Of a stretch of DNA of 64,000 nt, positions 40,323 to 51,400 are shown piece by piece. Positions within the stretch are counted from its first letter, which is position 1. Each line of letters starts with the position of its first letter. The DNA is from Aliivibrio sifiae (GTDB lineage: Bacteria > Pseudomonadota > Gammaproteobacteria > Enterobacterales > Vibrionaceae): contig NZ_MSCP01000002.1 of NCBI RefSeq assembly GCF_002954715.1, forward strand, positions 678,253 through 742,252, given 5' to 3'. The notes under the pieces are model-generated. The model had not been told where the DNA came from. It did not search any database and saw nothing but the letters and a program-made list of their open reading frames with translations. A program made the translations under genes and the position numbers.

Positions 40323-42017
40323 TTATTTTGGTTCAGATAGCATCGGTAAATCTAAGTTTTGCTCTTTGGCACAATTGATTGCAATGTCATAACCCGCATC
40401 GGCGTGACGCATAACTCCCGTTGCTGGGTCATTATGGAGAACTCGCCCAACACGTTCAGCTGCATCATCAGTGCCATCACACACAATAACCATGCCTGAA
40501 TGTTGAGAGAATCCCATGCCTACGCCGCCGCCATGATGTAATGATACCCAAGTGGCACCAGATGCAGTGTTAAGTAGCGCGTTTAATAATGGCCAATCGG
40601 ATACCGCATCAGAACCATCTATCATGCCTTCGGTTTCACGGTTTGGACTGGCAACCGAGCCTGAATCAAGATGATCTCGACCAATAACAATCGGTGCTTT
40701 TAACTCTCCATTTTTTACCATTTCATTGAAGGCTTTACCGAGGCGAGCACGATCTTTTAAACCAACCCAACAAATACGTGCGGGTAATCCTTGGAATTGA
40801 ATACGCTCACGCGCCATATCAAGCCAATTATGCAGGTGTGGATTATCAGGAATAAGCTCTTTTACTTTTTGATCGGTTTTATAGATGTCTTCAGGATCGC
40901 CAGAAAGAGCAGCCCAACGAAAAGGTCCAATACCTTCACAAAAGAGAGGGCGAATATAAGCAGGAACAAAGCCCGGAAAATCAAAGGCATTGGTAATACC
41001 TTCCTCTAATGCCATTTGGCGAATATTGTTGCCGTAATCGACAGTCGCAGAACCTGCACTTTGTAAATCCAACATAGCTTGTACTTGAATCGCCATTGAT
41101 TTCTTAGCTGCAATAACAACGGCAGATTCATCTTTTACACGCATATCTTTTACGTGTTCCATTGACCAACCTTGAGGTAGATAACCATTAAGAGGATCAT
41201 GAGCTGAGGTTTGATCGGTCGTCACATCTGGAACAATGCCACGTTGAACTATTTCTGCATAAATGTCTGCGGCATTACCGAGTAACCCCACGGAGACAGG
41301 AACCTCTGTATGTTTGGCATCATCAATAATTGTTAGAGCTTCATCTAGAGTTGTGGCTTTACGATCAACATAACCAGTGCGAAGACGATAATCGATACGA
41401 GATTCATCACATTCAACGGCAAGCATTGAAAAACCTGCCATTGTCGCAGCAAGAGGTTGTGCACCGCCCATACCGCCAAGCCCCCCTGTTAATACCCAAC
41501 GTCCTTGGGCATTACCATCAAAATGTTGTTTTGCCATTGCAACGAAGGTTTCGTAAGTGCCTTGAACAATGCCTTGAGAACCAATATAGATCCAGCTGCC
41601 TGCGGTCATTTGACCGTACATCATCAATCCTTGCTTATCTAATTCGTTAAAATGTGCCCAATTTGCCCAATGAGGTACAATATTTGAATTGGCAATTAAC
41701 ACACGTGGGGCATTGGTGTGAGTTTTAAATACACCAACGGGTTTACCTGATTGCACTATTAAGGTTTCATCGTCTTCAAGGCGTGTTAGTACTTCTACAA
41801 TCTTGTCGTAACATTGCCAATTTCTTGCTGCACGACCAATGCCACCATAAACCACTAACGCATGTGGGTGTTCAGCTACATCTGGATGTAAGTTATTCAT
41901 TAACATACGCAATGGAGCCTCGGTTAACCAAGACTTTGCCGTTAACGTAGTACCAGTGGGTGCGATAATAGTACGAGATTCATCCAATCTAGGGTTAGAC
42001 GATGGTGTATGTGTCAT
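40323..42017 (-). CDS. hutU: Urocanate hydratase
   Basis: Converts urocanate to imidazolone propionate with NAD as electrophilic cofactor. The 564-aa protein carries the urocanase features [19 protein letters not shown], the active-site [16 protein letters not shown] and the Gly-rich [22 protein letters not shown] lies 7 bases before the ATG. It lies between hutG (35-bp gap) and hutH in one transcript. Confidence 0.97.
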   Translation of the reverse strand: MTHTPSSNPRLDESRTIIAPTGTTLTAKSWLTEAPLRMLMNNLHPDVAEHPHALVVYGGIGRAARNWQCYDKIVEVLTRLEDDETLIVQSGKPVGVFKTHTNAPRVLIANSNIVPHWANWAHFNELDKQGLMMYGQMTAGSWIYIGSQGIVQGTYETFVAMAKQHFDGNAQGRWVLTGGLGGMGGAQPLAATMAGFSMLAVECDESRIDYRLRTGYVDRKATTLDEALTIIDDAKHTEVPVSVGLLGNAADIYAEIVQRGIVPDVTTDQTSAHDPLNGYLPQGWSMEHVKDMRVKDESAVVIAAKKSMAIQVQAMLDLQSAGSATVDYGNNIRQMALEEGITNAFDFPGFVPAYIRPLFCEGIGPFRWAALSGDPEDIYKTDQKVKELIPDNPHLHNWLDMARERIQFQGLPARICWVGLKDRARLGKAFNEMVKNGELKAPIVIGRDHLDSGSVASPNRETEGMIDGSDAVSDWPLLNALLNTASGATWVSLHHGGGVGMGFSQHSGMVIVCDGTDDAAERVGRVLHNDPATGVMRHADAGYDIAINCAKEQNLDLPMLSEPK

Positions 42018-42052
42018 TGTTGCTCTCCTTGCGAGTGATGGCTAAGTCATTA

Positions 42053-43087
42053 TTAGTTGGTTTTCATGCCGTGGGCGATAGTCCAAGCTATTCTTGCCGC
42101 TAATCGTGCAGTTTGGTTATCAATATCAAAGTTAGGGTTAAATTCAGCCATATCAGCTAAGAGTAACTTAGGGGTGCCTTGGTTACTCTTAGCCGCTAAA
42201 ATAGTACAAATAAGAGGTTCGATGAGTTCGAGAGATACGCCACGAACGGCTGGTGCGCTCACACCTGGAGCGACTGACGCAGGAAAAACATCAATATCAA
42301 TGGTGAGGTAAAGGTAGTCGTTTTGATCAATAAAGTTGGATAAACCACGTTGTATTAATGGAAAATTAGCGTGAGTCATTTCTGTATCATCAAAATAGAG
42401 TACACCAAGGGTATCAGCTTTTTTATAAAGAGCTTGGGTATTACTGCTACGATTTAAGCCTAAACAGGCATAATTAAAAGGCCAATGATGACTACGACAA
42501 TATTCAGCTATCTGATGAAATGGAGTACCAGAACTGCCACTGTATTGATGTGATGACTTTATTGAGTTGTCGTTTATTTCTGGTGGGTTTCTTAGATCAA
42601 AATGAGCATCAAAGTTAATGATCCCAACGCGTGGCGGTGTCTTTTTTGGGTTTGATTCAGTGACACTTTTTACATGACGCGCAAGACCTTGGAATGAGCC
42701 CCATGCCACTTCATGACCACCACCAAAAACAATGACTTTCTGTTGATTAGAGAGGGCGTGTTCAACCGACTCACCAAGCTGTTGTTGCGCTAACTCGAGA
42801 TTGTCGTCATCACAATATACGTCACCGCCATCAAAAATAGAACCTTGATGATGCCAAGCGAGATTAGCCAATGCACGGCGGATCGCTTGCGGCGCAAAAT
42901 AAGCACCAACACGACCTTTGTTACGAGAAACGCCTTCGTCACATGCAAAGCCAAGCAGAGTGATCCCATTGTTAGATGAGTTAGTTAAAGGGGTTATTTT
43001 TTGGTGCCAACGTAAACCGAATTCTCCATCTTCAATATCAACTCTTCCTTGCCATGCGGACATATCAATTGTTGGATTAGTTTTCAT
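42053..43087 (-). CDS. hutG: Formimidoylglutamase
   Basis: Hydrolyses N-formimidoyl-L-glutamate to glutamate and formamide, the last step of the pathway. The 344-aa arginase-fold protein has manganese-site motifs [18 protein letters not shown] and [15 protein letters not shown] use ATG 43087 (GGAG 9 bases upstream), which overlaps the hutI 3' end by 11 bp. The longer frame would run deep into hutI and lacks family similarity. Confidence 0.96.
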   Translation of the reverse strand: MKTNPTIDMSAWQGRVDIEDGEFGLRWHQKITPLTNSSNNGITLLGFACDEGVSRNKGRVGAYFAPQAIRRALANLAWHHQGSIFDGGDVYCDDDNLELAQQQLGESVEHALSNQQKVIVFGGGHEVAWGSFQGLARHVKSVTESNPKKTPPRVGIINFDAHFDLRNPPEINDNSIKSSHQYSGSSGTPFHQIAEYCRSHHWPFNYACLGLNRSSNTQALYKKADTLGVLYFDDTEMTHANFPLIQRGLSNFIDQNDYLYLTIDIDVFPASVAPGVSAPAVRGVSLELIEPLICTILAAKSNQGTPKLLLADMAEFNPNFDIDNQTARLAARIAWTIAHGMKTN

Positions 43088-44303
43088 GAAAGAGGACTCC
43101 ATCAACAACACGAGCAATAAGGTCGGGTACACCTAAGCGATATGACAGTTCTGCGGGAGAGTTTAGTTGCCATAATGCAAAATCTGCTTCCATACCAACG
43201 TCAATTTTTCCGCGGGAGTGTTGTAATCCAAGAGCGCTAGCTGCATTGCAAGTAACACCTCGTAAGGATTCTTCAGGGGTTAACTTGAACAATGTGCAGG
43301 CCATATTCATTATTACTCTTAACGATGCAATAGGAGACGTACCAGGGTTAAAATCAGTAGATATTGCCATGGGTACAGAATGTTTGCGTAGTAAAGTAAT
43401 AGGAGGAAGCTGAGTTTCTCGTAAAAAGTAAAAGGCACCGGGAAGAAGTGTCGCGACGGTATTGTGTTGGGCTAAAGATTTAACGCCATCTTCATCAAGA
43501 TATTCAATGTGGTCGACAGAATTAGCCCCCATAGATGCAGCTAATGCACTTCCACCTAGATTAGATAATTGTTCAGTATGACCTTTTATGCCTAATCCAT
43601 GTTTTAACGCGGCATGAAAAACACGTTGGCATTGCTCGATTGAAAAACCAATACCTTCACAAAATACATCGATATGATCAGCCAGTTTTTTCTCTGCTAC
43701 TGTTGGGATCATTGTGTCACAAATTAACGTAATGTAATCATCTGAGCGATTGTGATATTCAGGAGGTAGGGCATGTGCAGCAAGAAGAGTGGTTGATACT
43801 TTCATATCTGGCAGTGTAGCAATACGTTTAGCGACGTTAAGCATTTTAATTTCATCATCAAGAGTTAAACCATAACCTGATTTAATTTCAACGGTCGTGA
43901 CGCCGTCACGTTTTAGCCCTTCTAAGCGTTGAACGGCCAAGTGGTATAGCTCATCTTCAGTTGCCTCACGAGTAGCGTACACTGTTGATAAAATGCCACC
44001 ACCTTGTTTTGCTATTTCTTCATATGGAACACCTTTTAAACGTAATTCAAATTCATTAGCTCGGTTTCCAGCAAAAATAAGATGTGTATGACAATCAATC
44101 AATCCCGGAGTAACTAAAGCATGACCACAATCAATCACGTCTGGATGGCCATGGAATACGTCTGAACAAGCTGGCCCTACGTATTCAATGATCCCATTGG
44201 TTACACCAATCATTGCATTGTTTATCACTTGGTAGCCATCACTAGGATTAGAAAGAGAGGTTTGCATTGTGACGAGATTGAGGTTGATAAATAATCTGTC
44301 CAT
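43077..44303 (-). CDS. hutI: Imidazolonepropionase
   Basis: Opens the imidazolone ring to give formimidoylglutamate. The 408-aa amidohydrolase has the metal-binding [28 protein letters not shown] and [11 protein letters not shown] motifs and the [10 protein letters not shown] segment. AAGGAG is placed well before the ATG. First gene of the hutIGUH operon; a HutC-type operator lies about 37 bp upstream. Confidence 0.97.
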   Translation of the reverse strand: MDRLFINLNLVTMQTSLSNPSDGYQVINNAMIGVTNGIIEYVGPACSDVFHGHPDVIDCGHALVTPGLIDCHTHLIFAGNRANEFELRLKGVPYEEIAKQGGGILSTVYATREATEDELYHLAVQRLEGLKRDGVTTVEIKSGYGLTLDDEIKMLNVAKRIATLPDMKVSTTLLAAHALPPEYHNRSDDYITLICDTMIPTVAEKKLADHIDVFCEGIGFSIEQCQRVFHAALKHGLGIKGHTEQLSNLGGSALAASMGANSVDHIEYLDEDGVKSLAQHNTVATLLPGAFYFLRETQLPPITLLRKHSVPMAISTDFNPGTSPIASLRVIMNMACTLFKLTPEESLRGVTCNAASALGLQHSRGKIDVGMEADFALWQLNSPAELSYRLGVPDLIARVVDGVLFHEN

Positions 44304-44339
44304 ACATTCTCCTTGTTATGACTGAGTAATTTCAATTTA

Positions 44340-44355
44340 ATATGTATATACAAAT
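44340..44355 (-). promoter_or_regulatory. HutC-type operator in front of hutI
   Basis: Contains the perfect palindrome TGTATATACA, the core of the HutC consensus, 37 bp before the hutI ATG. A bound repressor here would block the hutIGUH promoter. Confidence 0.8.
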
Positions 44356-44597
44356 TAATAGTCGTTTTTAAGAAGAAAGACAAGATAGGATGTAATGGAA
44401 TTGTGATCAAAAGAGCGATTTATAACCACTAAATAGTAAAAATTGAGAGAATGATAAAAACAGAAAAGTGAGATAAGAGAAAAATAAAGAGGACGTAATA
44501 TGGGTATTAGTTCCGTTATCGTCTGCTCTCTGGATAACGGAACTTTTAGTTATATAAAAGTAATTATAGAAAATTTAATCATAGATAAATACGGTAA
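44356..44597. promoter_or_regulatory. hutI-hutC intergenic region with 11-bp hairpin
   Basis: Upstream region of the hut operon and 3' side of hutC. A perfect inverted repeat GTTCCGTTATC/GATAACGGAAC with a 12-nt loop lies at 44510-44543, followed on the + strand by TTTTAG. It may end hutC transcription or bind a regulator. The rest is AT-rich with no credible gene. Confidence 0.5.
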
Positions 44598-45302
44598 TTA
44601 CACTTTGGTGCGAGAGGTGAGTTTATACTTATCTCCAGGGTGATATAACAACGCAATACTAATAAGGTTATCTTTACTCCATGTTCTACGATTAAGTAAT
44701 AAACAAGGGGTCGTGTCATTCATGCCTAATAGTTCGATAATATGGGAGGGTGGAATGATAGCTTCAACCGTGTGTTCTATATCACTAAGAGGACAGGCTT
44801 GTACAAGGTATTCATTAGGTGTTTGCTTCGTAAAGTCCTGCTCTATATAGCTTGGTGCAAAAATTGGATTAACCCAACGTTCTTCTACTTGGATGGGGCT
44901 ATCATTTTCATAATGAACTATTTGAGTAAAGTAGATATTGCTGTCGCTGTGAACACCTATATGAAGGGCAATATCATCACGTGCTAATATCGTTTCTATT
45001 TTTATGATTTTACAACGGTAATGATGCCCACGCTGGCGAACTTCTGTTGCAATATTACGGATCTCCATCAATGGAGACTCTGCTTTTTTGTGACAAACAA
45101 ACGTTCCAAGTCGTGGTGTTCGTTTTAATAACCCTTCAGAAACAAGCTCCTTAATTGCCTTATTCGCTGTCATGCGACTCACCGAAAATTCATTCGCTAA
45201 TTCAACCTCGGCCGGAATTTTAAAACCAACAGGCCAAGTTCGTGTTTGAATCTTGTCATTAAGGTACATTTTTATTTGTAAATAGCGTGGGGATTGAGTC
45301 AT
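44598..45302 (-). CDS. hutC: Histidine utilization repressor HutC (GntR family)
   Basis: 234-aa repressor. The N-terminal GntR winged helix (about 5-72) has PAEVELANEFSVSRMTANKA. The C-terminal UTRA ligand domain (about 85-230) includes VHYENDSPIQVEERWVNP and is expected to bind urocanate. It lies upstream of the hut operon on the same strand, with a 294-bp gap and its own operator at 45319-45334, so it probably represses both itself and hutIGUH. Confidence 0.95.
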   Translation of the reverse strand: MTQSPRYLQIKMYLNDKIQTRTWPVGFKIPAEVELANEFSVSRMTANKAIKELVSEGLLKRTPRLGTFVCHKKAESPLMEIRNIATEVRQRGHHYRCKIIKIETILARDDIALHIGVHSDSNIYFTQIVHYENDSPIQVEERWVNPIFAPSYIEQDFTKQTPNEYLVQACPLSDIEHTVEAIIPPSHIIELLGMNDTTPCLLLNRRTWSKDNLISIALLYHPGDKYKLTSRTKV

Positions 45303-45318
45303 TATGATTCACTTTTTA

Positions 45319-45334
45319 ATTTGACTATACAAAT
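45319..45334 (-). promoter_or_regulatory. HutC-type operator in front of hutC
   Basis: ATTTGACTATACAAAT differs from the palindrome ATTTGTATATACAAAT at two positions. It lies 16 bp before the hutC ATG, consistent with autorepression. Confidence 0.65.
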
Positions 45335-45408
45335 AAAGCAAGTTTTAGAGTAGGTTGCAAGAGAATTAACGAGTTCGCTTTCATTTATAAGGTATCAAAG
45401 GGGGCATT

Positions 45409-45474
45409 ATGTATATCAAGATAAATAAAGAGATGAAAAATGGCATTGCTAAGAGTACACTTTTCAAAAATTGA
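45409..45474 (+). CDS. Possible 21-aa leader peptide
   Basis: Short frame MYIKINKEMKNGIAKSTLFK plus one Asn, preceded by a strong AAAGGGG ribosome site 4 bases before the ATG. It ends 31 bp before the methyltransferase gene, whose own ribosome site is weak. It may be a leader peptide or a chance frame; the good ribosome site is the main support. Confidence 0.3.
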   Translation: MYIKINKEMKNGIAKSTLFKN

Positions 45475-45505
45475 GTAATGAAAAAAATTAGAGCACAGAG
45501 TAATC

Positions 45506-46111
45506 ATGCATTTATTAGATAGATTAAGTATTCGCCTTTTTCATGATGATAGACAGAAACAGTTTTCAGGTGATCATGCGAGAAGTTTAGGGTGGAGTTC
45601 AACTGAATCTCAATTTTTACGTTTTAAAACAATAGTCAACGCACTGAACTTTGATAATAAATGCGTATTGGATTTGGGCTGTGGTTATGGTGATTTTAAA
45701 ACCTTTCTTGATATGAGCTGTTGTGTAAAGTCGTATGTTGGCGTAGATCAACAAGGTAGCTTTATTAAACAAGCAAAAAATCACTTTAAACACCAAACTA
45801 ATTGTGAGTTCATTAAAGGCGATTTTTCATCAACCACATTGCCAAATGTTGATATTGTGGTAGCAAGTGGCTCGCTTAATTATCGGACAAGAAATAAGAC
45901 GTATCATACAAAAGTAATTAGAACTATGTATGAGAAGGCAGAAGAGGCAGTAATTTTTAACTTATTGAATAGTGATCATTTTGAATCTTCAAGCTTGTTG
46001 GAAGCGCATAATCCAGAACAAGTACTTAATTATTGTTTAAGCTTATGCCCAAATAGTGAATTAATTACAGATTATACCGATGAAGACTTTACGATAGTGA
46101 TGCGTAAATAA
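45506..46111 (+). CDS. Class I SAM-dependent methyltransferase
   Basis: 201-aa soluble protein with motif I VLDLGCGYGDF (about 50-60), the acidic motif VGVDQQ, and IVVASGSLNY at the motif IV position. The substrate cannot be told: the fold serves small molecules, proteins and RNA. It stands alone, divergent from hutC. Its ATG has only a weak AGAG before it. The family call is firm, the function open. Confidence 0.87.
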   Translation: MHLLDRLSIRLFHDDRQKQFSGDHARSLGWSSTESQFLRFKTIVNALNFDNKCVLDLGCGYGDFKTFLDMSCCVKSYVGVDQQGSFIKQAKNHFKHQTNCEFIKGDFSSTTLPNVDIVVASGSLNYRTRNKTYHTKVIRTMYEKAEEAVIFNLLNSDHFESSSLLEAHNPEQVLNYCLSLCPNSELITDYTDEDFTIVMRK

Positions 46112-46131
46112 AGTTATTACCCTTTAGATCC

Positions 46132-46162
46132 AAAAAATGGCTAACCATAAAGATTAGCCATT
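46132..46162 (-). terminator. Terminator of the FKBP isomerase gene
   Basis: On the - strand AATGGCTAA/TTAGCCATT with a 9-nt loop and a following T run, 37 bp after the stop. Confidence 0.8.
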
Positions 46163-46198
46163 GTAGAGTGTCATTCGTTTTAGCTTATTGAGTATTAA

Positions 46199-46672
46199 TT
46201 ATTTAAAGTCTAATAACTCAACGTCAAAAATTAGCACTGATCCCGGTTTAATAGAACCAGCAGCACGGTTACCGTAAGCTAAATTACTTGGAATAAAGAA
46301 ACGCATCTTTTGACCAACAACCATCAATTGAACGCCTTCTGTCCAACCTTTGATCACTTGACCTAAACCAAACTCAATCGGTTCACCACGCTCAACTGAG
46401 CTATCAAATACATTACCGTCAATTGTTGTACCGTGGTAATGCACTTTTACTTTGCTCTTTGTTGTTGGGTGCTCAGTACCTGTACCTTCTTGAAGTACTA
46501 GGTATTGAAGACCTGATGCCGTTGTTTGAACACCTTCTTTTGTTGCATTTTCAGCTAAAAATGCATTTCCAAGTTCAATGTTCTCTTTTGCTGCTTTTGG
46601 GTTATTTACAAAGTGCTGAAACAGCATATAACCAAGAATAATAACAGCAATAGTGATGATGATTTTAGACAC
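46199..46672 (-). CDS. Membrane-anchored FKBP-type peptidyl-prolyl isomerase
   Basis: 157-aa protein: an N-terminal hydrophobic anchor (about 4-20), a short linker, then one FKBP domain. Key active-site features are VHYHGTTIDGNVFDSS, GQVIKGWTEGVQLM and FFIPSNLAYG. It probably acts on the periplasmic side as a folding helper. The start is GTG, six to eight bases after AAGGA. It lies downstream of a DsbA-like lipoprotein gene on the same strand (68-bp gap), suggesting a small envelope-folding unit. Confidence 0.92.
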   Translation of the reverse strand: MSKIIITIAVIILGYMLFQHFVNNPKAAKENIELGNAFLAENATKEGVQTTASGLQYLVLQEGTGTEHPTTKSKVKVHYHGTTIDGNVFDSSVERGEPIEFGLGQVIKGWTEGVQLMVVGQKMRFFIPSNLAYGNRAAGSIKPGSVLIFDVELLDFK

Positions 46673-46740
46673 AATATTTCCTTATATAAGATATCAACCT
46701 AGATAAACTGTAATAGCTTAGCTGTATTGATATTAGTTAA

Positions 46741-47364
46741 TTACTTTTCTAATAAGTAACGGATAGTTTCAGCGATTTTCTTCGGATCGTCATGACCGCC
46801 AATTAACACGTTGTATTTACCGTTAACGACAAAAGTAGGAACAGAACTGATACCTGATTGCTCAGAAAGCATTTTTGCATTATCTACTTTTTTGATCAGA
46901 ATATCACGTTGCTCTTCATTAAATTCGTAAGGGCTTGTTAGGCCACGAGAGGTAAACGCCTTAGAGTATGCTTCTTGTTGTTGAGTCAGGGTTGTACCTT
47001 CACCCATTTGCGTTGCTGCAAATAAGTCTTCCATAAATGCGTGATCAGGTGTGCCTTCTACTTGCATTTCTGCAGCGTAGTAGAACATCGCTGCAACATG
47101 CGCTGATTGGTTAAATGTGATGTGCATTTTACCGATATCAGTACCTGCTTCTTGGCTAATCACTGGTAAGAAGTTTTCCATGTTACGACAGTGGCCACAA
47201 GATAGGGCAAAAACTTCAGTTACTGGTGCGATTGAATCTGAAGGCAATGTGGTAGAAAGTACTTCATATTGAACGCCTTCTTTTGGTTCATTGGTATCAC
47301 CACACGCTGTTAGAAAAAGGGCAGAAGAAAGGACAAGCAATAATGGTTTGATAATAGATTTCAT
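46741..47364 (-). CDS. DsbA-like thiol:disulfide lipoprotein
   Basis: 207-aa exported protein. The lipobox LTAC follows a hydrophobic signal (residues 5-20), so it is probably lipid-anchored. The thioredoxin-fold active site is CGHC in [12 protein letters not shown], and the cis-Pro loop is SSVPTFVV. The long helical insertion is of the DsbA type. It is likely an envelope disulfide oxidant or isomerase. I use ATG 47364 (GGAA upstream) instead of 47376. Most soluble DsbA proteins lack a lipid anchor. Confidence 0.88.
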   Translation of the reverse strand: MKSIIKPLLLVLSSALFLTACGDTNEPKEGVQYEVLSTTLPSDSIAPVTEVFALSCGHCRNMENFLPVISQEAGTDIGKMHITFNQSAHVAAMFYYAAEMQVEGTPDHAFMEDLFAATQMGEGTTLTQQQEAYSKAFTSRGLTSPYEFNEEQRDILIKKVDNAKMLSEQSGISSVPTFVVNGKYNVLIGGHDDPKKIAETIRYLLEK

Positions 47365-47482
47365 GTAAATTTCCATTGATTATGATATCGAATGAAAATA
47401 GCATGATTTGTAGAAAGTGGGAATGAAATAGGACAACAAATGTTGTCCTATTTTAGTAAAATTGTGTAAAGAATTTATATAA

Positions 47483-48379
47483 TTATACTTTACGCACCTG
47501 AATGATCATTCCCATTAAAGGATGATCAATGTAATGAGTTTCACCACTGCGCATTTTACGCTTTTCTTCCATGCGGTAAGATTTTAAAAATTCTTTAACT
47601 TCAGTTTCTGGTGTTACGTCTTCTAAATGACCTAATTGAACATCTGCGTTTGGATCTTGAATTTGCGTAATACCCGTTGTCACTGTTTTACTTTCAGTTA
47701 TCGTATTGTCAGAAGTTGTTGATGTTGTATCAGTTACCACTTCTTCATTTTCTTCTTTTGGTGTATTGACGATAAACTCATGTTGACCCGGTACTTTTAG
47801 ATCAAGAATCGTATTTACATATAAATAGTGTTGTACATAAACTTGCATCGTGCCACCAAGCTCTAAAAGAGGTCCTGATTTCACTGCAGTTACGCTTTCT
47901 GGTTCAAGTGATTCACTTCCTTCTGCTAATGCTGGCATAGGCTCTGGTGCATCAAGAGGAGTGAGTGATAAGTCTGCTTTTGCATCTTCAATAGTTCGGC
48001 CATCTGCAACAAAGCGATCAGAAAAGTCCTGTCCAGCTTGAATGTGGAAGATAGGAGAGCGTGAAGAACCTGAATCGCCTTGACGCCAAGCTACATGCAC
48101 CAACGGTTTAAAACCTGCGTGATTTTGTAGTTTAGTGTAAGTTTTATTTAATTTGTAATAACCAGAAGGCAGAAGAGATGCACCATTACGGCTCATCATT
48201 GTTTTATCACGGTATGAGAAAGCACGCTCTAGGTTAATAGGGGCAAGAATATCTGGCCATGATTCTTGGAAAGATGATGGCTCGACATTGCGTTTAAAAA
48301 TGATGACCTCAATGTCAAATTGACGAGCAAATGAAGGCCAACTTGCTAGTAAAATCAACGCGTAAATAATTTTTTTCAT
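47483..48379 (-). CDS. csiV: Peptidoglycan-binding protein CsiV
   Basis: 298-aa periplasmic protein: signal peptide (MKKIIYALILLASWPSFA), the conserved FDIEVIIFKRN and ESWPDI segments, a low-complexity Thr/Ser/Glu middle, and the C-terminal HYIDHPLMGMIIQVRKV. CsiV was described in V. cholerae, where it supports PBP1A-dependent cell-wall synthesis. It follows mfd on the same strand, 84 bp away, as in Vibrio. Confidence 0.9.
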   Translation of the reverse strand: MKKIIYALILLASWPSFARQFDIEVIIFKRNVEPSSFQESWPDILAPINLERAFSYRDKTMMSRNGASLLPSGYYKLNKTYTKLQNHAGFKPLVHVAWRQGDSGSSRSPIFHIQAGQDFSDRFVADGRTIEDAKADLSLTPLDAPEPMPALAEGSESLEPESVTAVKSGPLLELGGTMQVYVQHYLYVNTILDLKVPGQHEFIVNTPKEENEEVVTDTTSTTSDNTITESKTVTTGITQIQDPNADVQLGHLEDVTPETEVKEFLKSYRMEEKRKMRSGETHYIDHPLMGMIIQVRKV

Positions 48380-48463
48380 TCAAACTCCGGTAAAATGCTT
48401 CTCATAAAGCCTCGGCTATCCGTAGGTGAGGCTTAATATTTTATATTATTATCAATCTAATAG

Positions 48464-51400
48464 TTAGATTCTATTTTCGTAAAACAGATTGAGCAAGTCT
48501 ATTACGTATTTAATTCGCACTTGTCTCTCTGTTAAGTCTTTTATAAATTTAACCTTAGTTGGTCCATCTAAGGCAAAACCTGTCGGATCTTTTTGCAATA
48601 ATGACACAAGGAACATAGGGTTTATGTCAGCAGTAGGTTCAAATTCAATATAACCACCGTTACCATGAGCCTCTAGTTTCTTCACTTTTAATGAAGCGGC
48701 CAACATTTTAACTTCAGAACTGACTAATAATGTTTGAGTTGCTTCTGGTAATGAACCAAAGCGATCAATGATCTCTACTTTTAACTCATCAAGCTCACCA
48801 TTACTTGCCACACTTGCAATTCGTTTATATAAAGACAGACGTGTATTTACATCTGGAATGTAGTCTTCTGGAATTAGTGCCGGTAAACGCAGTTCTACTT
48901 CTGTTTGTTCACGTAATAAGTCATCGAGTGAAGGCTCTCTGCCTTCTTTTAATGCTTCTACTGCTTGCTCTAGCATTTCCATATAAAGCGTAAAGCCAAC
49001 AGATTGAATTTGACCACTTTGACCATCACCCAGTAATTCACCCGCACCACGGATTTCTAAATCGTGCGTTGCTAAGGTAAAGCCTGCGCCTAAGTCTTCC
49101 AGTGACGCGATAGCATCTAAACGCTTAATGGCATCTTTACTCAATGCTTTAGGGTGAGGAGTTAACAGATACGCATACGCTTGGTGATGTGAACGACCGA
49201 CACGACCACGTAATTGGTGCAGTTGTGCTAAACCGAGTTTATCGGCGCGATCCATAATAATGGTATTTGCCGTTGGTACATCAATACCTGTTTCAATAAT
49301 GGTTGTACAAACAAGAACATTGAAACGTTGATGATAAAAGTCACTCATAATACGTTCTAATTCACGCTCGCGCATTTGTCCATGAGCTAAGGTAACTCGA
49401 GCTTCAGGGATTAGCTTTTCAATCTCTTCTGCGGCGTTCTGAATTGTTTCTACATTATTATGTAGGACATACACTTGACCACCACGTTTGATTTCACGAA
49501 GAATCGCTTCTTTGATGACATCATCTGCTTTTTCACGAACAAATGTCTTAATCGCTAATCGACGAGCAGGTGGTGTGGCGATGATTGATAAATCGCGCAT
49601 TCCACTCATTGCCATATTCAAGGTTCTTGGAATAGGCGTTGCAGTTAGAGTTAGGATATCTACGTCTGAGCGCATTGCTTTTACTTTTTCTTTTTGACGT
49701 ACACCAAAGCGATGTTCTTCATCAACAATCAGTAAGCCAAGATCATCAAACTTAATGCTGTCTTGCAGTAGTTTATGAGTACCGATTAAGATATCCACTT
49801 TGCCTTCAGCGGTGGCAGCTAAAATTTCTTTCTGTTCTTTGGCTGATTTAAAGCGTGATAATACTTCCACTCGTATTGGGAAGTTAGCAAAACGGTCACG
49901 GAAATTCTCAAAATGCTGTTGAGCAAGTAGGGTTGTTGGGACCAATACTGCCACTTGTTTTTCATTGTGCGTTGCTAAGAATGCTGCACGCATGGCAACT
50001 TCTGTTTTACCAAAACCAACATCGCCACAAACGAGGCGATCCATGGCTTTTGCTTGGCACATGTCGGATAAAACGTCGTTAATGGCGATTTCTTGATCGT
50101 GTGTTTCTTCAAATGGGAAACTTGATCTAAAATCAGCATAAGCATCGCGATCTTGCTTAAAAGCAAAGCCCGGTTTAATAGCTCGTTTTGCGTATACATC
50201 CAATAGTTCCGCGGCCACGTCGCGCACTTTTTCTGCGGCTTTACGACGAGCTTTACTCCATGTTTCACTGCCTAACTTACTGATTGGTGCGGTTTCATCA
50301 GCACCTGCTGAGTATCGGCTGATTAGGTTTAAAGAAGAAACAGGAACATACAGTTTGGTTTCGTTCAAGTACTCTAACATCATGTATTCTGCTGGCATAT
50401 CACCAACATCTAACGTTTCAAGTCCCATATAACGACCAATACCGTGATCTATATGAACGACTGGCTGCCCAATTTTTAGTTCAGCGAGATTGCGTATCAG
50501 AGTATTACTGTTGATTGATTTATTGTCACCACGGCGACGGCGTTGAATTACTCGCTCACCTAATAAATCACTTTCACAAATAAAGGCAACGCAAGGATCT
50601 TGCAGAATAAAGCCGTGTTCAGCTGAACCAATGACTAAGGTTGCTTTATTTTTATGCGCAACCGCGTCTTTCATGGAATTACAAATTGCAGGTTTTAACT
50701 TAATGCGAGCAAGCAATTCAAGTAATGCTTCACGACGACCTTCTGATTCCACTGAGAAAATAACCTGACCGCTGAATTTCTCATAGAATTGACGAAACTG
50801 TGCAAACGGTTCTTTATTTTGGTGTTGAATTGCAATTTCTGGCAGTTCTAATAGATCTGGATTAAAACGCCCAGCTTTTTCAATCTCAGGCTCTTTGGCT
50901 AATTTTACACGAGGATATTGCTTGAAGAGACCAAACATATCGGTTGTTTGAAGCCACAATTCGTTTACTGGTAGAAGAGGGCGCAATGGGTCAACGCGTC
51001 GTTGGTCGTAACGGTATTCAGCATCGGCTAAGAAATCATTTGCTGCTTTCTCAATATCACCAATGGTAACTAATAACGTATTATCTGGTAGGTAATCAAA
51101 TAGGGTTTCTGTCTCATCAAAAAACAGTGGTTGCCAATATTCAATACCGGCAGGCCAAGCGCCTTTACTGATTTGCTGATAAACAGATTCTGGCTCACGA
51201 CGAGCATCAAAACGTTGACGCCAACGGATACGGAAATCTTCAATCGCAACGTCATCGGTTGGAAATTCATGAGCGGGCAGTAAGTTGATTGATGTTACTT
51301 CTTCAATTGTACGTTGATTTTCAGGATCAAACTGACGAATGGTGTCTATTTCATCATCAAAGAAATCAATTCGATAAGGGTGAGCATTACCCATTGGAAA

